The notes below the pieces were generated by a model, which worked only from the letters and a program-made list of their open reading frames with translations, ran no database searches and was not told the origin of the DNA. Shown in pieces: positions 10,374 to 21,323 of a stretch of DNA of 64,000 nucleotides. The position numbers and the translations under genes were made by a program. Source of the DNA: Chenopodium formosanum (Eukaryota; Streptophyta; Magnoliopsida; Caryophyllales; Amaranthaceae); NCBI GenBank assembly GCA_024500155.1, contig CM044879.1, positions 23,430,572 to 23,494,571 of the forward strand, in the 5' to 3' direction. Position 1 is the first letter of the stretch. Each line of letters starts with the position of its first letter.

Positions 10374-11993
10374 TGACATGAGGAAAATGTACGTCGTTCT
10401 CTACCCTTCCCCAAAGCCAACCGAAATTTATAAACACTCGACCAACCTAATACTAGTATATGGTAAGTCAAGGGTCGAACCCAAAGGAATGAGTAGGTGC
10501 AAGCTATATCCTAGGTCAAATTACCTCGCAGATTGTTGTGAGAAAATGGTTGGTACTATGGTATCAAAAGCTAGATTAATCGAGAAATTCAAGATGCTAA
10601 ACACTAGGGATATAGGTTCCACATGCAAGCTCAATGATTATGCTAATTGATTGTTCACTCAATTGATTCAAACATTATTGCAAAGGACAAACAATAGTAG
10701 CAATCAAAAGAATCCAAAAGCTATCTCCAATAAGCCAAGCTAGGGGTCACTATGAATGGCTAACAAGGAAAATCACAATCAAACTCAATCAATTAAAGAA
10801 ATTATCAAATTGATGTTCATGTCATTGAAAATTGCAATGCAATCTAGATTAATCTTATAGGTTGATCACTCCTAGTCTAATTAATCACATGCAAAACTAA
10901 GTCAACCAATTTAATTGCAACAATTTTATCAATCAAAGAACATCAAATAGCAAAAATCATCAATCAAGCATGCTTCCCCTTCTCCCTAGAAACTAATCTA
11001 CTCACTAAGCATGGTGAAACTCAAGAACAAATCACTAGAAATTGCATTGATCATCATTCTAAATTAAAATCAAAGATAAATCAATATCATCAACAATATC
11101 AAACTCAAATCCAAAGAAATCAAGCAAACAAACATGAATCAAACAACAAATAAGTAAAGAGATGAACTAAAAGCAGAGATTCTCACTAATATTAATGATT
11201 AAAGATGAAGAAATCCAAACTTGATTGAACCAATGTTGAAATACAAATCCAAATCCAAGAACTTCTCTCTAACTTCTCTCTCTAAAACTAAGCTAATGAA
11301 ATATTATCAAAAAGTTGGCTTTTAAAAGAAATTACAAGAGTATTTATAAGCAAAGAAGAAAATTGGATCACCCGCGGCCTCTCCATGATCATCCCGCGGC
11401 CGCAGAGAAATGGGTACGAAACCCATAACAAACTCCCGCGGGCTGTCTGTGCAACACCCGCGCTCACGAATCTTCTGGCCTACGCCCGCTGCTAGGCCAC
11501 GGCGAATGCCCTGCTCCAAAAGTAAGATCAGGGGGTCGCGACCTCTCTAAAATGGAGCGGCCTCTCCAATCTACCCGCGCCCGCGAAGAGACCGCGGGGC
11601 AACCGCGGGGAGCTACTGCCAGATTTTGTAACTTTTGTGCATCATTCTCGTGCCCGCGGTCTTCAGGACCCACTCCTGCAGCTTCTGGCAAAAGCTGATG
11701 ACCTCTCTTAGGCCTCTCCAAGCCCTCTCCGAGCAGATTGCTTCCCCTTGCTAGTCATTATGGCTCATCTTGATTCCTTTGCAAAGGTAACTCCCTAAGT
11801 ACCTACAAAAGCAAACAAAAGAAAGAAATAGAAGAGAAAAAGAGCCAAATAAAAGGAAAACACGAAAAACACGAAGAAAGAAAGAAAAGGAGGAACTAAA
11901 GGAAAAAGGACCAAAATAGGTGAAGAAAGCATGAAAAAGGGATGAAATCATCCTAAAAGTCTACCCTATGAGTGCCATAAATGACACTCATCA
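10374..11993 (-). repeat. Solo LTR, family TGATG...TGTCA (copy C)
   Basis: On the minus strand it starts TGATGAGTGTCATTTATGGC at 11993 and ends CCTCATGTCA at 10374. It is flanked by exact TTATG duplications (10369-10373 and 11994-11998). It carries the GGGTCGAACCC phrase near its 3' end. A GC-rich block with repeated CCGCGG motifs lies at about 11370-11680. It inserted into the unrecognised ORF of the host element. Confidence 0.9.
11370..11680. repeat. GC-rich CCGCGG-repeat block inside LTR copy C
   Basis: This is a strong local rise in GC content in otherwise AT-rich LTR sequence, with about eight CCCGCGG/ACCGCGG motifs in 300 bases and mixed short palindromes. Comparable GC blocks lie at 13260-13340 in the LTR at 12280-13809 and at 45500-45680 in LTR copy B. 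In all three the block is 300-620 bases from the LTR start. ORFs here look like composition artefacts. Confidence 0.7.
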
Positions 11994-11998
11994 TTATG

Positions 11999-12250
11999 CA
12001 TGCTTTCAACTTCATTTCTAGTTTGCTCATTCAAACCAAAATAACAAATCTCACAAGCCTCCCAAAGACTACAACAATGATAGTCAATAAATCCCTCAAG
12101 TCTATTGAAATATTCATAAAAAAAGGCTCATTGTTATATTGAGAATATGAGAGACATGCCATTTTTTATTTTTACAAAGCAAACAAAAATTAATAAAAGA
12201 AAAGTATATACAAAGACCTAGACTCAAGCAATCAAATACACTCAAACATA
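11999..12250 (-). other. Leader and start of the unrecognised ORF
   Basis: This is the part of the internally deleted element between its primer binding site and solo LTR copy C. It contains the beginning of the unrecognised reading frame. Nothing else is seen here. Confidence 0.4.
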
Positions 12251-12276
12251 GACACCGTTCCCCAGCAACAACGCCA
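12251..12276 (-). other. Primer binding site, Athila/Tat type
   Basis: On the minus strand this reads TGGCGTTGTTGCTGGGGAAC followed by GGTGTC, placed three bases after the LTR end at 12280. It is a slightly decayed version of TGGCGCCGTTGCCGGGGA, the standard site of Athila/Tat-type Gypsy elements. It proves that 12280-13809 is a 5' LTR in minus orientation. Confidence 0.9.
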
Positions 12277-12279
12277 TTT

Positions 12280-13809
12280 TGACAAGGGGGAAAACTAGGT
12301 CATTGAACTAATCCTCCCTAAGCCAAACAAAATTTATAATCACTTAACAAACCTAAATACAAGTATAGAGGTAAGTCAAGGGTCGAACTTACTAGGAACG
12401 GTTATGTTCAAGTGCTTTAAATGAAGTGCCTAAGCTAGGTCGAAGTCTAGGGTAAAGAAGGTAACACTAACGAACTACTAAGACAAAGAAACAAATGAAT
12501 AAAGCACTAGGGAATGGGGATCAACAAGTATTCATGACAATTTTAACAACTTGGAAATACATGTAAGTCAATGGTTGTGAGGACTAATGATGAGATCAAT
12601 CAATAGGAATCGAAGAGCTATCTCCTAATCGTTAAACAAGTGGTCTCTACGAATAACAAAATAATCCAAACCAATCGATAATTGCAATTCTTAAATCAAT
12701 GGTTCGTATCATTAGAAACTATAATGCAATTTAGTATAACTCTCAAGGCCCTATCGAAATACACACATGCAAACTTAATTACATTAATCAATTTAATCTC
12801 AATAATTAATTAACACAATTCCCAAATTAAACACAATCAATCAATCATACAAGTTTCCCCCAATCCATAGCCAAATAACTACTCTAACTTCATCATCTAA
12901 ACAACAATTAAGGAAATCAAGAATCATTAAAATATTAAGAACAATTACACTTATCAAGAATCAAACATCAAAATAAAACTAAACAAACATGAAATTGAAC
13001 AAAGCAATAAAATGAGACAGAGTTAGAAATGCTCATTGATAATAGAGAAGATCTTCAACACAATTGCCACTCTTGCATCATCAATCTCTTAATCATCATT
13101 GAAATTCCTCACTTTCTCTCTCTAATCTACTCCTAAACTAACCCTAAAACTAGAGAGTGAAACTCTCAACTAAGCTAAGAATAAGATCAAAAATATGTCT
13201 AAAGATTGCTTCTAATTCCTCCCAAAAATACGGTTACAAGTAGATGATATATATAGGAGGCGCGAAACGAAACCGAGCAAAGCAGGGAGGGGGGATTGCG
13301 CAGCCGCGCCCATGGGTTACACGTCCGCGCTCCTCTGGGTTTCTCCGGTTTTCCTCGATGCTTCGTGCGTTCGCTAAGGGTCTTCGAGTGACCGTGTAGA
13401 ATGATCATGATGGACACTAAACTTGGCAGATCCAAAAGAGCTTGATGGTGGGTTTGACACCACATCCTCATGAGAGCACAGCTTGAGAGCGCAATAGCTA
13501 GAACTTGGAGAATCCACTTCCTTGCACCTTGAGCTTCCTCAATGCTTTAAGCTTGCTCCAAATTCATCTTCTAACTTAGAAAACCATCAACATCAAGACC
13601 CGAACCTCGTACAATACCTACAACCACGAAAACAGAGCAAATAAAGGAGAAAATAGTAGGAAAAGCATAAAAACACAAAATAAGAGAGAAAAGGTAAAAT
13701 AAAGAGTAAAAGAATAAAACTAAGCATTTATTAAGAAGGAAAGCTATGAAAAGAAAGGTAAAAACAACATAAATACTCATCAAATGGGTGCCATTTATGA
13801 CACCCATCA
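12280..13809 (-). repeat. 5' LTR of the internally deleted Gypsy element
   Basis: On the minus strand it begins TGATGGGTGTCATAAATGGC at 13809 and ends CCCCCTTGTCA at 12280, next to the primer binding site. The start resembles that of LTR copy C, so they are related subfamilies. It includes the GGGTCGAAC phrase near the 3' end and a short GC-rich block at 13260-13340. The upstream flank begins GATAC; a matching GATAC at the far end was not identified. Confidence 0.85.
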
Positions 13810-14336
13810 GATACGCATACGGTTTTTAGATTACAAAAATACTTCACAATGCGCTGATCGTATTTAGAATCTATGGGCCATTCTAGTCTATATATAGTAA
13901 TAAATCACATCATATATTATAAATGCCATATATTCAATAACTTATCATGCTTTCCTAAACTAGAACATCGAATTTCATAATTAAGGAAACATGACACCTA
14001 TATATATCATATTTAAATTATAATTACTGCAATTAGACAATATCATATATTATTCATGACAAATTATAAAATATCATATATTTTAATTTGGGTATGACAT
14101 AGAATCAAATCGTATTTTAATTATGAAAGATAGATCATATTTATTCTCCATGATTATCCTAACTAATTTAGGAGATTCTATCCTAATTTCCTAGCCTATC
14201 ACATAATTTAAAATCAATTATATCCTAAAATAATTATGGGATAATCTCATTATTTCATCAATTATAATCCATACAGAATTTTTTGTTCAAAATTATCCAA
14301 AACTTATCAAAATTAACAATTTTAATTTTGACAATC
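13810..14336. other. AT-rich spacer, no gene seen
   Basis: Very AT-rich sequence with many TATATAT/ATCATATATT runs and no coding frame of note. Nothing recognisable apart from low-complexity repeats. Confidence 0.5.
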
Positions 14337-14682
14337 TATACTATATACTAAAGTAATCACCAAAGTTATCCCTTAATTACACGTGTCACATTCACAACAA
14401 AAATTTTCCCGCCCAAAATTTTTTACTTTTTTTTTCTTTAAAAATAATACGATAAAAAAATTTAATGAATAAAACTTACAATAATTTATTAAAATATTTA
14501 AAATAATAATGTAACTAACAAGAGAATTTTAAGGGTAGATATTAATGAATTCAAATTTCAAAAAAAAAAAAAAATTGTTATATATAAGTCAGTTCATTTA
14601 AACTAACTCTATTTTAATTAACTTTTATTATTTTTAAGTCTTATAAGTATGAACCCGTGCATTTGCACAGGGCAAAAACTAG
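14337..14682 (+). mobile_element. Short non-autonomous Helitron
   Basis: It starts TCTATACTATATACTAAAG right after an A. It ends with the hairpin CCCGTGCATTTGCACAGGG (14654-14672), an A-rich gap and CTAG, and is followed by a T. A 5' TC, a 3' hairpin near CTRR and insertion between A and T without duplication are the Helitron rules. It is 346 bases long with no coding capacity, so it depends on a Rep/helicase supplied elsewhere. Confidence 0.85.
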
Positions 14683-15571
14683 TTATCTTTCAAAATTAAA
14701 ACCAATCTTTTAAAATTAGATTTTATTAAAATAAAATAAATAAATTTTTTTTTCAAATTTGTTTTAGTCTTCGTGCTGTGGCCAGTCGAAGCCAGCCACG
14801 ATGGCCGTACACCGTGAGGTGTACCCTGCCGCAAGCAACAACGCATAGCAGCAGCAATGCCGCGCAACTGTTGCACGACCGAACCTGTTGCCCCGGCCCG
14901 CCCTCCCTCTTGGATCACCGCATGTGGCGGCCGCCGTGGCTGCGCCACCTAGCCGCGGCTGGCGCTCAAATTCCCCCCCCCCTTTTTTAAAATATAATTA
15001 AAATTAAAACAAATCTTTTGTTAAAATTAAATTAACTTAATGTGGTCTAATTTATTTTAAAATCAAATCATATTCAATCATAAAATTAAGGTTATACATG
15101 AAATTAATTCCCAATTCAATTTAACTTTTAAATTAAATAATTTGATCATGAAAAACTCATAATTTAAGATGAAATAAATAAATTATATTCATAACACATA
15201 ACAATCAAATTAAATCAAAATCAAAACACATAAATCAAAATTTAGGGGTTAGGGTTTTGAAATTTTTGAAATTAAGGTTTCGGGGATCGAAAAATTCGAA
15301 CAAAATAGGGCAAAAATCAGTCCTTTCATGGGCGAATTTTGAGCAAATTAAACAACTTTTACATTTAAAATAATAATTGACCCATATTTTGGTTATTATG
15401 AGTATAGTAAGCCTTAATTTTGGTGCAACAAGAGCTACAAAATTGACCTTAGTTCATTGATTTAATCTTTAAAATTGATTACACAGGACTGTCAAGCTAT
15501 GTGCTTAATCACAAATACTGCTAAATACATCCAGAAGCTACTTCATATTTATGTATTGTAATACATTAGTT
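14683..15571. other. Spacer with an isolated GC-rich island
   Basis: Mostly AT-rich. Between about 14765 and 14985 is an abrupt GC-rich island with GCCGCCGTGGC-type phrases. Similar AAAATTAAAACAAATCTTTT-like sequence flanks it on both sides. Frames across it (14679-14948 minus and 14778-14990 plus) are open but resemble no family. It may be a captured fragment inside an AT-rich element. No gene is called. Confidence 0.4.
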
Positions 15572-15847
15572 CAATCAATTTGCAGAAGCTAATACTAGTT
15601 TTTTTTAAGCTGAATTAAGTACTTAAACTTTCTCTCTCTAAATTGAGAGCTTATCTCTCTAGGAATCTAGAGCCTTATCCAACCGCTTCCACCGTCTTCC
15701 TCCTTCTCCAACTTCATCAATCAATTTGCAGAAGCTAATACTTGTTTTTTTAAGCTGAATTAAGTACTTTAATCTTCTTCATTTTTCGGTGATCCTTCTT
15801 ATCTCTTAAGCTTTTCCCTAAGTTTTTTTTCCCCTGTTCTAATTGTG

Positions 15848-17218
15848 ATGACTGTGAATCACTTTTTCGCACATCCGAGCCGGAGTTGCTCGTCCTCCAC
15901 CTTTAATCCCCTTCTCCACCATCTTGTTCTTGGTAAATTCATAGACTATAGGAACTTCTCAGAAGCCCGAATACAAAATTGGGTATTACATCAGTGGGTT
16001 AGATTTGGGGAAATTATTGTACAGAAAGTCGAAAACATCTTCCTTTTTCTTTGTCAGGATGCCCGAGATAAAGAAGCTTTGCTACAACAGGGTTCGGCAT
16101 CGTACCAAGCTGCACTTTTACTCTTTAAGCCTTGGAATCAAGGTGAGTCAATCCGAAATATGAAATTTGACAAGGCTGCTATCTGGGTTCATCTTGATGA
16201 GGTACCTCTGGATTTATGTGAGATTAGTGTCGTTAAACCAATGCTGAATATGGCTGGGAACATTCTGTGTATAGATGAACCCCATCCTGGGTCAATTAGG
16301 TGCTCGATTAGAGTAAAACTCCACATTCATGTTTTGGAGCCGTTATTATCTGGGTTTTACTTGGACCTTGGACACTCTGAATTTAAATGGATTAATTTCA
16401 AATATGAGAATTTGTTTCTTATGTGCTCTAAATGTAATAGAGTTGGCCATAAGCAGAATACTTGCCCTTTGAATCTTTATAACTCTGCTCCTTTTATTGT
16501 TAATAAGGATGGATCGTGTAAGTCTACTATTTTGCTTGCCCAGAACCTCTCAAATATGAATATTGGCCTTAAGAGAACTGAGAATTTTAGAACAACAACA
16601 GTGAATCTCATGAGTTTTTTCAAAAATATTAACCCATCTCAAACCCAAATTGCTCGACCTAATAAAAGAAACCGTGAGTTTGCTACTCTATCTCATTCAC
16701 CTCTTAAAAAGAGAAAATCAGTTCCAGAAACATCAATCCAACCCAATGTCCCAACCTACAACAAACCCTTACATGTTCCAGTTAAAAACCAACTTTCCCC
16801 CGACTCCTATCCACCATCACCCACCAATTCTATTGCCCACCCTGTTCAATCTCCTCGATCCTCGAGGTTATCTAAAGGACCTTACCCTTTCAAACGATCA
16901 AAAATTTTTGTTACTTCGTCAATTGCTTTGAAGAAAAAACACGAAGCTTTTTACCATTTCAGAGGGCTAAGCCGCATCTGTTTAAACACCGTGGAAAGAT
17001 GTGGGGATGGGAAAAATCGGTTTGTTCTAAGAAGAGATCGTCTTCGGGTTCTGTTGAGAATTTATTGCTCTATTTTGCGGAAGAAGGATCAGAGGTTGCT
17101 GCTACCAGTTGTTTCTCTTGTCTTCCTTTTAAGAAGCGTAAAGGAATTGGTATTTCTTCTCCAACTCAGGTGTCTTGTTATGGTTCTTTTTCTAAGGGCT
17201 CGGTGGCCGCTCGTTTAA
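15848..17218 (+). pseudogene. LINE ORF1 (DUF4283-like plus CCHC knuckle)
   Basis: The N-terminal half resembles the DUF4283 nucleic-acid-binding domain of plant LINE ORF1. The region after FDKAAIWVHLDEVPLD continues to FKYENLFLM and the CCHC zinc knuckle CSKCNRVGHKQNTC (C-x2-C-x4-H-x4-C). A basic Pro/Ser-rich tail follows with KRNREFATLS and PLKKRKSVP, a possible nuclear signal. The last ~100 codons change character and overlap a shifted frame at 16999-17238, so a frameshift near the end is likely. I take ATG at 15848 as the start. The product would coat element RNA. Confidence 0.75.
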
Positions 17219-17234
17219 GGCCACCAGGTGACAG

Positions 17235-20200
17235 ATGAAGGCTGTGGCTTGGAACTGTAGGGGTTTGGGTCAGGCGGACTCCCCTAAAGTCCGCTCTTAC
17301 GGTGTCGATATTATGTTTTTGGCTGAAACTATGGTATCTGTAAATTCTGTCATGCATAAGTTATCTTCCCTTTCATGTTCAGGGTTTGCGGGTGTAGATT
17401 CGATGGGTCTTAGTGGTGGGCTTTGTGTGTTTTGGTTTGCCTCAGTGGTGGTTGCTCCTCTTTTGGTTTCTCCACATGTAATTTTGTGTCGGGTTGTGGA
17501 GAATTTGGTAACAAAATATGTTCTTTTTCTGTATGGTGCGCCTCATGTTTCTGACCGTATGACTGTGTGGTCGGAAATTTCTGATATTTTAGCTACTTAT
17601 CCGAATGTTATGTTAATTGGCGATTTTAATCAGGTTGAATATCTCTCTAATAAGTTAGGAGGTTCCTCCACTATTCCAGGACGATTAGATTTTATTCAGT
17701 GGAGGTTGGAGTTGGGATTAATGGATGTTCCATTTTCTGGTCCCACTTACACTTGGTCAAATAATAGAGTTGAGGTAGATCCGACTTTTGAAAGATTGGA
17801 CAAAGCTTATGCAACGCAGCAATGGCTCACTGACTATCCGGATTCGAGAGTTGTTCACCAGCCGATTTTATTTTGAGATCACGCAGCCATTATTTTTTCG
17901 GATTCAGTGAGTCGAGATATTATTAGGCGTCCTTACAGAATTGAGAATTGGTGTTTGTCTGCACAAGATGTTTCAGTGATTGTATAGGAAGGGTGTCTCT
18001 TGTATTTTGCAGGTTCTCCGTTGTTTACCTTATCTCGTAAGTTGGCTGTCATTCGAGATCGTCTTAGGGATTGGTGCCTATCACATCGGAAGTCTTGGGG
18101 TATTAATTGGAAAGCCTTAAGCTCGGATTTATCTTCTTGTTCGGCTCAGTTGCAATCTCCTGTAGCCCGTGTCCTTTTTCTAAATACAAGAGAAGAGAAA
18201 ATTGCTGAAGCTACGGCTTCCTTTCTCTACTGGAAACAGCGAGCCAAGGTTAAGTGGGATACCTTAGGGGAGTCGCATTCCAGGTTACTATTTTCAGTTG
18301 TTCAAGCTCGTCGTCGCCGAAATTTGATTGTCAGTCTCAAAAACGATGATGGGTATTGGGTGTCTGACCCAGTGGGTATTCGTTCTTTGATTCAATCTTT
18401 TTATTCGGACTTGTATTTTCCTGTGATGTGCTCTAGGGATGCGAATTTGATGCAGTGGGATAATTTGGGCTTGCCAACATTGTCTGTTTCACAACAGACT
18501 TATTTAATGGCCCCTTTTTCGCCTTTAGAAATTAAATCTGCTATGTTTCATATTGCCGATGATAAATCACCAGGCCCCGATGGTTTCACCTCAGCTTTTT
18601 TTAAGACACATTAGGAAGTTACAAGTAGTTTTGTTACCTCTGCGGTTCAGTTTTTCTTTGCCCATGGGTACATGCTAAAGGAATGGAATCGCACTTTCTT
18701 AGTCCTTCTCCCCAAAGTTTCTCAACCAGAGTTAGTCTCTCAGTTTCGACCTATTGGGCTATGTAATGTGTTGTACAAGTGCATCGCCAAATGTATTACT
18801 AACCGTCTTCGTGGGGTTCTCCCTACCCTTATTTCCGGTTTTCAAAATGCATTTCTGCCAGGTCGTCTCATCTCGGATAATGCCTTGACTGCTCATGAAC
18901 TTTTGTCTTTTATGAATGCGTCAAAGGCTCGTAAGCGGTTTTATGCGGCTCTTAAGTTGGATATGAATAAAGCTTATGATAGGGTGCGCTGGGATTTTTT
19001 GATTCAGGTGCTACAGGCTTTTGGTTTTCCTCCCTACTGGGTTCATATCATTGAGCAGTGCGTTACCACAGTGTCTTATCAGGTTCTTGTGAATGGTAGT
19101 CTTACTCCATCTTTCCAGCCAAAGTGTGGCCTTCGACAAGGGGATCCTTTATCGCCGTATCTTTTTGTTCTCTGTATGGAAGTTTTGTCGGCTTCTCTTC
19201 GCAGGGCGGAAGAACAAGCTTTGTTTTCAGGCATTCGCATTTCTAGAGGGGGTCCTTCAGTGTCGCACCTTTTCTTTACGGATGACTCGCTGCTGTTTTT
19301 CCAGGTTTCTCCGCAGGCGTGTGAAAACATTATGAACCTTCTTTCTCAATTTTGTGGTTCTTCCGGCCAAATGATTAATCTTCAGAAATCCTTTGTCAAG
19401 TTTAGTCCGAATACTCCCCATGACTATCGGGATTATTTAGCTCGGAGTCTTCATCTTCAATCGCAGCCCTCTTTTGGAACCTATTTGGGCCTTCCAATCG
19501 ATCTAGGACGCAGTAAAGTTTTGGATTTCAAGTTTCTGATTGACAGGGTTGCTAGCCGATTATCTGCATTTGCCTCTCTACGGTTGTCTGCAGCGGCAAA
19601 ATTGGTTATTATTAATTCGGTGTTGGTAGCTTCTTTTAATCATATTCTATTTGTTTTTAAGATTCCTTCATCTATTGCTTCTCATCTTGATAGTATGCTT
19701 GCTAGTTTTTGGTGGAGATCTTCAGGTTCCAGGACAGGAATAGTTCTGCGGTCGGCTTCTCTCCTTCACTTACCAAAGGGGCTAGGTGGACTGGGTCTAC
19801 GTAGTATTGGATGTTTTAATTCGGCTCTCCTAGCTAAAACTGGATGGAGGATGATGCATAATCCTCAGTTGCTTGTTTCTAGGCTCATGGTTTCTGAGTA
19901 CCCCACTCTTTTTGCTTTGTCGGCGTCTCGGATTACCCGACCCTCTTGGGGGTGTCGTGGTTTAAAGTCAGCCATGTCGGTTGTGGCTAAAGGAGTTCGT
20001 TGGAAGGTGGGTTGTGGTACGAACGTTCGTATTACAGCTGATGAATGGGCTCCGGGGGGTTTAGTTTCTTTTAAGGATGGTTTACCTGAGTCGGAACTCC
20101 CGACTCATGTGTCTTCTATTATTGATCTGTGTTCTAACGCGTGGGACTCCTCGAGGGTCCATCGACTTTTTGATGATCCGATTGCTAGTCGGATTCTTAG

Positions 20201-21292
20201 TCTGGATCGTCCGCAAAATCTAATGGACGACTTTGTTTATTAGAAATTCACCAGGGATGGGTCCTTTTCCACAAAGTCAGCTTATTTCCTTTTTCTTCAA
20301 CAGGAATCCTTGACGATTCCTGTAGGGCCCACTTCTCCTTCTTAGTGGCGGAAATTCTGGGGACTTCCTATTCTCCCTAAATGGAAGATCTTTGCTTGGA
20401 AAGTAGTTCGTTCCGCTCTTCCAGTTGCTTCAGCTCTGTCTGTAAGGGGGCTTTCAGTTGATCCTGTATGTTATTTTTGTCGTCGTGAGCCGGAGACGGT
20501 TGCTCATTTATTTCGGGACTGTGATTTCATTAGCCTTCTCTGGGGCCGCAGTTCTGTAGGTTTTCAGAGGCCCGGTCTACATCGCCTTCCGTTTCTTAAC
20601 TGGTTTACTACTATGGTTTCTTTGTTTGGTGCTACTAAGGATTGGGTAGGCCTTATCAACTTCTTCTCTATTTTATGGGCGATTTGGCTTTCCCGTAATA
20701 ATGTTCGGTTTCGACAATTGGATGCTTCTCTTGCTGAGGTATTGAGTCTTGCGTCCCAGTGCTGTGCTCGAAGTCAGCAAGCTCAAGATTTTCGCCTTAA
20801 GTCCTCTAGTGTGCCTCTTCGTCCTAGGCTGTCTGTCACGACTTTTTCTGCTTGCTACGATGGGGATCCTCTTTCGGCTTCGGATATTTGTTTGCTCTGT
20901 GATGGTTCTTGGTCTTCCGACAACTCCGCGGGTGCGGGTTGGATTTTTCGGGATTGTCTTTCCCCTTTGGTGCTTGGTGGGGGTGCTCGCGCTTCTCTCT
21001 CATCATCCGCCTTACATTCGGAACTCCAGCCTGCTTTTGGGGTTTGCGTAGTGCCTACAGCAGGGGTTATCGTAGGATCCTTATTTACTCGGACTGTGAA
21101 ACCATGTGCTTGATTCTAGGCCGCCGTCAACGGAGTGATATTTCTTTATGTTGGTTAATTCAAGATATCCATGTTCTTCTTTCCATGTTTGAGGCTTACA
21201 GGATTCTAAAGGTTCCTAGGTCGTGGGTTTCCCCAGCGCATTGGTTGGCTGGGAAAGCTCGTGCTCGGGAGTTTCTTTGTTGGTCTTTTTAA
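17235..21292 (+). pseudogene. LINE ORF2: endonuclease, reverse transcriptase, RNase H
   Basis: The endonuclease (17235-17930) shows MKAVAWNCRGLG, LAETM, LIGDFNQVEY, TYTWSNNRV and ERLDKAY. Reverse transcriptase (about 18530-19400) shows SPGPDGF, FRPIGLCNVLYK, ALKLDMNKAYDRV, GLRQGDPLSPYLF and the catalytic FTDDSLLF, in place of the usual FADD. The zinc-binding region has CYFCRREPETVAHLF and C-terminal RNase H has CDGSWSSDN. Stops at 17874, 17985, 18612, 20241 and 20343 all interrupt one otherwise open frame. A frameshift near 21030 moves the end of RNase H (IYSDCETM ... PAHWLAGKAR) to another frame. The copy cannot mobilise by itself. Confidence 0.9.
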
Positions 21293-21323
21293 GTTGTTTG
21301 TTTATTTTCTTTGTACTCACTGT

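Larger units (their letters stand above)
9795..12230 (-). pseudogene. Unrecognised retroelement ORF with a 15-residue tandem repeat
   Basis: On the minus strand, from about 12230, a frame reads DYHCCSLWEACEICYFGLN and NEQTRNEVESMHN. It reaches the solo LTR at 11993, then resumes at 10373 as GEFRAL, a stop, and IDDAWDYYVWFAWDVYNRGN. It goes on to PISEPRTNDFNSISSLVHDD and ends near 10044. After a frameshift it continues with two copies of APTPHCDEYAHNLNI (9950-9994 and 9995-10039, 45 bp each), then passes into integrase sequence near 9810. I do not recognise the family. The position after the primer binding site suggests a gag-like or accessory product of a non-autonomous Gypsy element. The 'CEIC' pair could be a metal-binding half-site, but this is a guess. 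Confidence 0.5.
7942..13809 (-). mobile_element. Internally deleted Gypsy element split by two solo LTRs
   Basis: Reading leftwards it contains a 5' LTR (12280-13809), a primer binding site (12251-12276), an unrecognised ORF (12230-9800) and the integrase C-terminus (9810-7942). Protease and reverse transcriptase are missing, so it is a deletion derivative or a non-autonomous element. Solo LTRs at 10374-11993 and 8202-9670 interrupt it. Both are flanked by exact 5-bp duplications (TTATG and CTCAT), and the element's coding frame resumes on the other side of each. Target order is therefore certain: this element is older than both insertions. Confidence 0.75.

Noticed and set aside
19079..19335. 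Minus-strand and shifted frames over the LINE reverse transcriptase
   Set aside because: They are shadows of the reverse-transcriptase frame.
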